From contig NZ_BSTF01000002.1 of NCBI RefSeq assembly GCF_030269365.1, positions 682,001-746,000 on the forward strand: DNA of 64,000 nt, given 5' to 3'. The stretch comes from Lentzea sp. NBRC 102530 (GTDB taxonomy: Bacteria > Actinomycetota > Actinomycetes > Mycobacteriales > Pseudonocardiaceae). Shown here one piece after another: positions 59,762-64,000 of the stretch. Both the position numbers and the translations under genes were made by a program. How positions within the stretch are numbered: the first letter of the stretch is position 1; each line of letters begins with the position of its first letter. The notes below the pieces were generated by a model. The model did not search any database. It was not told the DNA's origin and worked only from the letters and a program-made list of their open reading frames with translations.

Positions 59762-59897
59762 CCCGGCTCGTCCGGCACCCCGGAACCGCGACGAGCAGCG
59801 ACAGTTCGGTCAACGACGTCGTGCGCAGATCGAAGTGCGAGGTCCGGGTCACCCGCTTCCGCAGCGTTCCGCCGGCCTGGCTCGCGAGCAACGGGCT

Positions 59898-60215
59898 TCA
59901 CGCCGCGTGCCGTTGCCGCACCTCCTCGGCGATCCAGGTGATCGCCTCCGCCGTCGTCAACGGCAGACGAGACGTCCGCAGCAGTGCGGGCGCGTTCCGC
60001 CAGACGTGCGTCCACGCGTCGAGGGCGGCTTCCTCGGCCACCAGCGAGTCGACCTGCCCGGTCGGGGTGCGCAGCGCGTCGGTCACCAGGCCGAACACCA
60101 GCGCTCCCAAGCGGTCGTACAGCCCGCCGAGCGCGGTGCGGTCACCTCGGGCGACGGCGGTCAGGAGATCACCCGCGGACGTCACCGGCCCTGCACGGAG
60201 CGGGAGGGCGCGCAT
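59898..60215 (-). CDS. Sigma factor region-2-like protein lacking region 4
   Basis: 105 aa from ATG 60215. It resembles the N-terminal half of SigK/ECF sigma factors (DLLTAVARGDRTALGGLYDRLGALVFGLV; LDAWTHVWRNAPA), but it stops after region 2 and its 2.4-type helix is degenerate (LPLTTAEAITWIAEEVRQRH). It lacks the -35-binding region 4, so it cannot act as a normal sigma factor. It may be a truncated remnant or a modulator. Confidence 0.5.
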   Translation of the reverse strand: MRALPLRAGPVTSAGDLLTAVARGDRTALGGLYDRLGALVFGLVTDALRTPTGQVDSLVAEEAALDAWTHVWRNAPALLRTSRLPLTTAEAITWIAEEVRQRHAA

Positions 60216-60312
60216 GAGACCACCTTTCGCCGTCGATCTCTTCACCCAGAACGCTATGGCCGTGGGGGAGTGCCTGCATGACGGCGAGGCGGCGAGATCG
60301 GTGTGGCCCGGC

Positions 60313-60954
60313 TCACGGTGATCCACCGGGACCAGATCGAGGCGGCTCGGTGGCGGGCGGAGCGGTGGGCGGTGGGCTGCCGTGCCAGCGCCAGCCGTCC
60401 TGCGGGGTCCGGCCGGGCAGCTGGACCCGGTTGGTGGACCAGAGCAGCGCCGTCCACGGTTCGACCTCGGTCAGGGTCGCGGCGGTGTGCGGGAACAGCC
60501 GGCCGAGGACGTTCCGGCACAACCCGGCGGGCGGGCTGAGGCGCAGGCCGAACCCGTGCGCGATGTCGTGGCCGTGGACGAGCGCCTCCACGCACCCCAT
60601 CGCGGCGAAGCCCTCGGGATCGGCCAGGCCCGTGGGGTGGTACGCCCTCGTGGCCGGTGGGCAGGTGCGCACGACCGAGGCGAGCACGCGACCGCCCAGC
60701 GCCAGGAACTCCAGCACCTCGGCGGCCGAGGCGTCCTCGTCGGCGACAGCCATGAAGCGCGCGTAGCGGTCCTGCGGTGCCGCGGTCAGCTGGCCCGCGT
60801 AGGAGAGGAGGCAGTCGCCGACGTGGTCGGCGGTCGTGCGCGCGGTCCAGTCGCCGGTGCCCGGCGTTGCCCGCCAGTCCCGGTGGACCTCTGGCGCCAG
60901 GGTGCTCTCCACGGTGTGGATCGCCAGGTCGAGGTCGTCGGCTGTGACAGCCAC
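60313..60954 (-). CDS. DinB-fold maleylpyruvate isomerase-family protein
   Basis: 213 aa from GTG 60954 (GGGAG upstream). The N-terminal four-helix bundle carries the metal-type His in ADHVGDCLL, His in GHDIAHG and SAAEVLEFLALGG, as in mycothiol-dependent maleylpyruvate isomerase-like proteins. The C-terminal ~40 residues are Pro/Ser-rich. Actinobacterial members are often uncharacterised; some are mycothiol-dependent. Function unknown. Confidence 0.8.
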   Translation of the reverse strand: MAVTADDLDLAIHTVESTLAPEVHRDWRATPGTGDWTARTTADHVGDCLLSYAGQLTAAPQDRYARFMAVADEDASAAEVLEFLALGGRVLASVVRTCPPATRAYHPTGLADPEGFAAMGCVEALVHGHDIAHGFGLRLSPPAGLCRNVLGRLFPHTAATLTEVEPWTALLWSTNRVQLPGRTPQDGWRWHGSPPPTAPPATEPPRSGPGGSP

Positions 60955-61003
60955 GGGGGCTCCCAGGGGGTGCGGCGGTCAGCTGCGAAGGTACCGGCAT
61001 TCC

Positions 61004-61606
61004 TCAGTGCGGCCAGGACCGCAGTGCGGTGTCCGCCATCTCCTGGAGTTCCCCGGCGCTGACGCCGCTCGCCGCCTGCACGGCGATGCCCGCCTGCAGG
61101 GTGTGGACGTAGCGGGCGAGCGACGCCGGGTTCGCGTCCGGTGGCAGGTCGCCTTCGTCGACGGCGCGCTGGAACCGGTCGCGGATGCGTTCGTGGCCCT
61201 TGTTGCGCCAGTCGACCAGGAGCGCGCGGATCTCGCGCCCGGCCTCACCGGTGGCCAGAGCCGCTTGCACGCCAAGGCATCCGTGGGGCTGCTCCGGGCA
61301 GGTGGTCGTGCGGATGGAGCCGGCGAGCAGTGCGGTGGCGACGCGCAGCGCGGTCGGTTCGGCCAGGGCGGCCACGACGTACGCGCTGGGGCCTTCGTCG
61401 TAGCGCCGCAGGGCTTTGCGGAACAGCTGCTCCTTGTTGCCGAGCGTCGCGTACATGCTGGCCGTCGAGATGCCCATCGCCTCGGTCAGGTTGGCGAGGC
61501 TGGCGCCTTCGAAGCCCTGCTCCCAGAAGACGAGCAGGGCGCGGTCGAGCGCCTCGTCGACGTCGAACGCCCGTGGGCGCCCGGTCGCCCGTCGTCGTGT
61601 CTCCAT
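61004..61606 (-). CDS. TetR-family regulator
   Basis: 200 aa from ATG 61606. TetR HTH with GRPRAFDVDEALDRALLVFW and ASLANLTEAMGISTASMYATLGNKEQLFRKAL; the C-terminal domain has CPEQPHGCLGVQAALATGE. It diverges from an SDR gene, with two palindromic repeats in the gap, so it probably represses that gene and itself. Confidence 0.92.
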   Translation of the reverse strand: METRRRATGRPRAFDVDEALDRALLVFWEQGFEGASLANLTEAMGISTASMYATLGNKEQLFRKALRRYDEGPSAYVVAALAEPTALRVATALLAGSIRTTTCPEQPHGCLGVQAALATGEAGREIRALLVDWRNKGHERIRDRFQRAVDEGDLPPDANPASLARYVHTLQAGIAVQAASGVSAGELQEMADTALRSWPH

Positions 61607-61622
61607 GCCGCGAGTCTACGTG

Positions 61623-61675
61623 TTCTGAAGCGATCGATGCAGAACGTGCTACGGTCGCCTTCTGAAGCGATCGAT
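61623..61675. promoter_or_regulatory. Tandem TetR operator candidates
   Basis: TTCTGAAGCGATCGAT occurs twice (61623-61638 and 61660-61675), 37 bp apart. Each forms, with its following bases, an imperfect palindrome around TGAAGCGATCGATTCA. Location between divergent tetR and SDR genes suggests TetR binding. Confidence 0.65.
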
Positions 61676-61711
61676 TCAAAAGTGGGCGTTGTTCGTCCGA
61701 GAGGAAGACGC

Positions 61712-62398
61712 ATGACCATCACCCTGATCACCGGCGCCAACAAGGGCATCGGCCACGCGACCGCCGAGCGGCTGCGGGAACTGGGGCACACCGTCTACAT
61801 CGGAGCGCGTGACGCCGAACGGGGCGAGAAGGCGGCGGCCGACCTCGGTGCCCGGTTCGTGCAGTTGGACGTGACCGACGACGCCTCGGTGAGCACCGCG
61901 CTGGCGAAGATCGACGCGGAGGAGGGGCGCCTGGACGTCCTCGTGAACAACGCGGGCGTGCTCGCCAACGAGTCCCTCGACGGACCGTCGGCGTTGCGGG
62001 CGTTCGACGTCAACGCCGTCGGCGTGGTCCGGGTGACGGAGGCCGCCCTCCCGCTGCTGCGCAGGTCCGGGAACCCGACCGTGGTGACGGTGTCGAGCAG
62101 CATGGGGTCGTTCTGGGCCGTGACCAACCCCGACCGCCCCGAGTACCAGATGCACCTGGCCCTCTACGCCGCGTCGAAGGCGGCGGCGACGATGCTGACC
62201 GTCCAGTACGCCAAGGCCCACCCCGGCATCAAGTTCAACGCGCTCGAGCCGGGCACGACCGCCACCGACATGACCGCGGCCTTCGGGATCGGACGGCCGG
62301 TCGAGCAGAGCGCGGAGGTGGTGGTGCGGCTGGCGACCCTCGCCGGGGACGGTCCCACGGGAACGTTGCAGGACGAGAACGGCGTCCTCGCCTGGTGA
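61712..62398 (+). CDS. SDR-family oxidoreductase
   Basis: 228 aa from ATG 61712 (GAGGAAG upstream). It has TGANKGIGHATA (TGxxxGxG), the NNAG motif, the catalytic Ser in VVTVSSSMGSF, and Tyr-x-x-x-Lys in LYAASKAAATM. It is a carbonyl-reductase-like SDR using NADP. It is under the TetR regulator 106 bp upstream. Substrate unknown. Confidence 0.9.
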   Translation: MTITLITGANKGIGHATAERLRELGHTVYIGARDAERGEKAAADLGARFVQLDVTDDASVSTALAKIDAEEGRLDVLVNNAGVLANESLDGPSALRAFDVNAVGVVRVTEAALPLLRRSGNPTVVTVSSSMGSFWAVTNPDRPEYQMHLALYAASKAAATMLTVQYAKAHPGIKFNALEPGTTATDMTAAFGIGRPVEQSAEVVVRLATLAGDGPTGTLQDENGVLAW

Positions 62399-62420
62399 GC
62401 CCGGAGGACGGGCGAGGGCC

Positions 62421-62738
62421 TCAGCAGGCCCTGACGATGACCGCGTGCGCCTTGGGGCTGACGTCGAGGACCTTGACGGTCTTGGCGCCGGCCGGCACGC
62501 GCACCACGTAGGTGCCCGGGTAGACCGGGTAGCCGAAGCTGCTGTCCGCCGGTGCGGCCGCGGTGCCCGCGATCATCGCACCGCTGGTGCGGTGGATCGT
62601 GGTGGAGACCGCCTTGCCGCAGTTGTTCTTGATGATGATCCTGCCCTTGGTGGCGGCGGTGGCGGTGCCGGTGGTGAGTGCCGACATGACCAGGGCCGTG
62701 GCGGCCAGGCCGGTGATGAGGCGCCGGGTCGTGGTCAT
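62421..62738 (-). CDS. Small secreted protein
   Basis: 105 aa from ATG 62738 (GGAGGAG upstream). Signal peptide (LITGLAATALVMSALTTGTATA), then a beta-rich mature domain (IIIKNNCGKAVSTTIH; FGYPVYPGTYVVRV; HAVIVRAC) with two cysteines. No known family. Likely secreted to the medium or wall. Confidence 0.65.
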   Translation of the reverse strand: MTTTRRLITGLAATALVMSALTTGTATAATKGRIIIKNNCGKAVSTTIHRTSGAMIAGTAAAPADSSFGYPVYPGTYVVRVPAGAKTVKVLDVSPKAHAVIVRAC

Positions 62739-62779
62739 GGTGCTCCTCCAGGCTTCCGGGCGGGATCGAAAGATCAAGA

Positions 62780-63090
62780 TATCGACGCGCGCGGCGGGGC
62801 GCAGTGGGTCGAACGACCGACATGGGCCACTGTCGCGGCACCCGGGAGGCGAAGGTCGGCTCCGCCGCCTTCAGTCGCGGCACGGACACGCCGAGGCGTC
62901 TGGCCACCGCCAGGGTGTCGCGGCAGACCTCGCGCGGTTCGGCGGTGTCCGGGTCGGCATGCGCCTCCAGGCCGCGGCGGGCCGGCGCGCCCGGCCTCAG
63001 TCCCCGGACGAACATGCCGGCGTCGGGCGCGAAGTGGATCCACAGCCAGTCACGGAGGTCGGGGTGTTCGCGTGGCGTGCGTGGTCGGGA
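62780..63090 (-). pseudogene. Possible ketopantoate-reductase-like C-terminal remnant
   Basis: In the 431-bp gap between the small secreted gene and the next TetR gene, the minus strand reads EHPDLRDWLWIHFAPDAGMF and then VCRDTLAVARRLGVSVPRLK, which resembles the C-terminal helical domain of ketopantoate-reductase-like proteins. The Rossmann domain is absent, and the frame has no proper start. Low confidence. Confidence 0.35.
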
Positions 63091-63119
63091 GCCCCCTGTC
63101 CGATGCCTTCCTCAAATTC

Positions 63120-63163
63120 AGGAACGTTCGTTCTTGACTGACCGTTCCTAAAAACGTTAGGGT
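63120..63163 (+). promoter_or_regulatory. Promoter and inverted repeat of second tetR gene
   Basis: AGGAACG (63120-63126) and CGTTCCT (63143-63149) form a 7-bp inverted repeat. TTGACT (63134-63139) is a plausible -35, and TAGGGT (63158-63163) a plausible -10, so transcription would begin at or near ATG 63170 (leaderless). The repeat overlaps the promoter, which suits autorepression. Confidence 0.45.
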
Positions 63164-63169
63164 CGTGAC

Positions 63170-63631
63170 ATGGGACGACGAAGGTCCTTCGACGAGGACG
63201 AGGTCGTGGAGGCGGCGGCGGAGTTGTTCGCCCGCCGCAGCTACGAGGGCGTCTCGATCGACGACCTCGTGAAAGCGGTCGGAGTGCATCGCAACAGCCT
63301 CTACGGCGTGTTCGGCAGCAAGCGCGGGTTGTACCTGGCGGCGCTGCGGCGGCACGTCGAGCGGGAGGTGCGGCCGCACCTGGCTCGCGCCGCGCGGGAG
63401 GGGCAGGTCCCGAACTGGGACCTGCTGCTGCTCGCCGCGGTGGATCGGGCACCGGAGGACCCGGACGTGGCCGAGCTGGTGTCGTCGGTCTTCGCCGAGC
63501 TCGACGTGGCGACGGGTGATCCGGTGGCCACGGAGGTGCTGCTGGGCCGCTGGCTGCGCGGACGGCCCGACCGCGGCGTCCCCGCCGAACTCGACGCGCT
63601 GGAAACGGCGCCTGGCAAGGAGGAGGTCTGA
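63170..63631 (+). CDS. TetR-family regulator (small)
   Basis: 153 aa. HTH at residues ~5-50 (DEDEVVEAAAELFARRSYEGV; VKAVGVHRNSLYGVFGSKRGLYL). The C-terminal domain is short, about 100 residues. No Shine-Dalgarno is visible, consistent with leaderless transcription. The next gene follows after 1 bp, so the two are co-transcribed. Confidence 0.9.
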   Translation: MGRRRSFDEDEVVEAAAELFARRSYEGVSIDDLVKAVGVHRNSLYGVFGSKRGLYLAALRRHVEREVRPHLARAAREGQVPNWDLLLLAAVDRAPEDPDVAELVSSVFAELDVATGDPVATEVLLGRWLRGRPDRGVPAELDALETAPGKEEV

Positions 63632-63632
63632 C

Positions 63633-63986
63633 ATGGCCGTGGTCAGTGTGCAAGGCCAGGACCTGGTGGTGGAGATGGAAGGTCTGGACAAGCTGTGGGC
63701 GCTGAAGAGCAGGCTCACGATCCCGCTGGAGAACGTGCGGGGAGCCACCGTGGATCCGGGGATCGTCGGTGAGCCGAAAGGAATCCGGGCTCCGGGCACG
63801 CACCTGCCCAAGGTGATCACCGCGGGCACGTTCCACCACGAGGGCGAGAAGGTCTTCTGGGCGGTGCGGGACGCGCAGAAGGCCGTGGTCGTGGAGCTGG
63901 CCGACGAGAACTACACCCGGCTCGTGGTCGAGGTCGACGACCCGCGCGCGGTGGTGGCCATGGTCGAGAAGGCGACGCGCCGGTGA
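63633..63986 (+). CDS. Small PH-like hypothetical protein
   Basis: 117 aa from ATG 63633 (AAGGAGGAGG upstream). Short beta-rich protein (VVSVQGQDLVVEMEGLDKLW, then FHHEGEKVFWAVRDAQKAVV and LVVEVDDPRAVVAMVEKATR). It looks like a bacterial PH-type fold of unknown function. Its tight coupling to the TetR gene suggests a common unit. Confidence 0.65.
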   Translation: MAVVSVQGQDLVVEMEGLDKLWALKSRLTIPLENVRGATVDPGIVGEPKGIRAPGTHLPKVITAGTFHHEGEKVFWAVRDAQKAVVVELADENYTRLVVEVDDPRAVVAMVEKATRR

Positions 63987-64000
63987 TCGTCCGGATCGCG

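Noticed and set aside
1..64000. tRNA, rRNA, riboswitch or insertion sequence
   Set aside because: No cloverleaf, conserved RNA core or transposase-like ORF was recognised anywhere on either strand.

Overview
This window is very GC-rich, closely packed actinomycete DNA with frequent GTG starts and many 4-nt ATGA/GTGA gene overlaps. Several traits point to a filamentous soil actinomycete, most likely of the Pseudonocardiaceae type: PknG-type kinase, F420-type oxidoreductase, maleylpyruvate-isomerase/DinB-fold protein, snapalysin, streptogrisin-like protease, an ESX/WXG-type polymorphic toxin and sugar ABC systems without their own ATPase. Genus cannot be fixed from the sequence alone. I see no tRNA, rRNA, insertion sequence, integrase or CRISPR array.

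Layout. (1) 1-5.9 kb: a LysR regulator with an F420-type oxidoreductase, a MerR regulator, a quinone-oxidoreductase-like enzyme with a 14-bp palindrome upstream, an S24/S26-like protein, a membrane PH-like protein, a hypothetical and a secreted protein. (2) 5.97-14.8 kb: a sugar-acid locus. A FadR-type GntR regulator divides one enolase-superfamily dehydratase from an operon of Tat-lipoprotein binding protein, a naturally fused MalF-MalG permease and a second dehydratase. An RraA-like protein and an orphan ChvE-like binding protein follow. (3) 14.9-19.0 kb: a STAND-like ATPase regulator, a cyclase-family hydrolase and a 389-aa FAA-family enzyme. (4) 19.1-28.5 kb: an operon read right to left with translational coupling through its first five genes: trypsin-like protease, PknG-like kinase, VWA/zinc-ribbon protein, membrane sensor-like protein, binding lipoprotein, then a Trypco1-type small protein and a HEAT protein. 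It parallels the mycobacterial pknG-glnX-glnH axis but has extra parts. (5) 28.6-33.2 kb: an oxidoreductase remnant, small membrane proteins and two secreted proteins sharing a motif after the signal peptide, one of them collagen-like with large internal repeats.

(6) 33.2-50.7 kb: a large carbohydrate locus. One arm has gluconokinase, D-mannonate dehydratase, a LamG protein, a fructuronate-reductase-like enzyme, a DapA-family aldolase and an epimerase. The other has a LacI regulator, Gfo/Idh, MalF/MalG permeases, a binding lipoprotein, a NagZ-type GH3 glycosidase, a short Gfo/Idh, NagB, a SIS protein and NagA. Three copies of one operator (TCAAACGTTTGCA) sit at the promoters of the arms, so I infer a single LacI regulon that imports an oligosaccharide containing N-acetylhexosamine and probably hexuronate and degrades both halves. 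A chitin-binding streptogrisin-like protease with a DasR-like dre element follows.

(7) 50.8-54 kb: a DMT-type membrane protein, a HEAT protein divergent from an ArsR-VOC pair across a four-motif operator, and snapalysin. (8) 54.2-59.8 kb: a 1564-aa polymorphic toxin (WXG-like N-terminus, low-complexity linker, a C80-like autoprocessing candidate, NS_2-type nuclease tip) followed by two overlapping YezG-like immunity genes. (9) 59.9-64 kb: a sigma region-2-only protein, a DinB-fold protein, a TetR/SDR pair with tandem palindromes, a small secreted protein, a probable reductase remnant, and a second TetR with a small partner.
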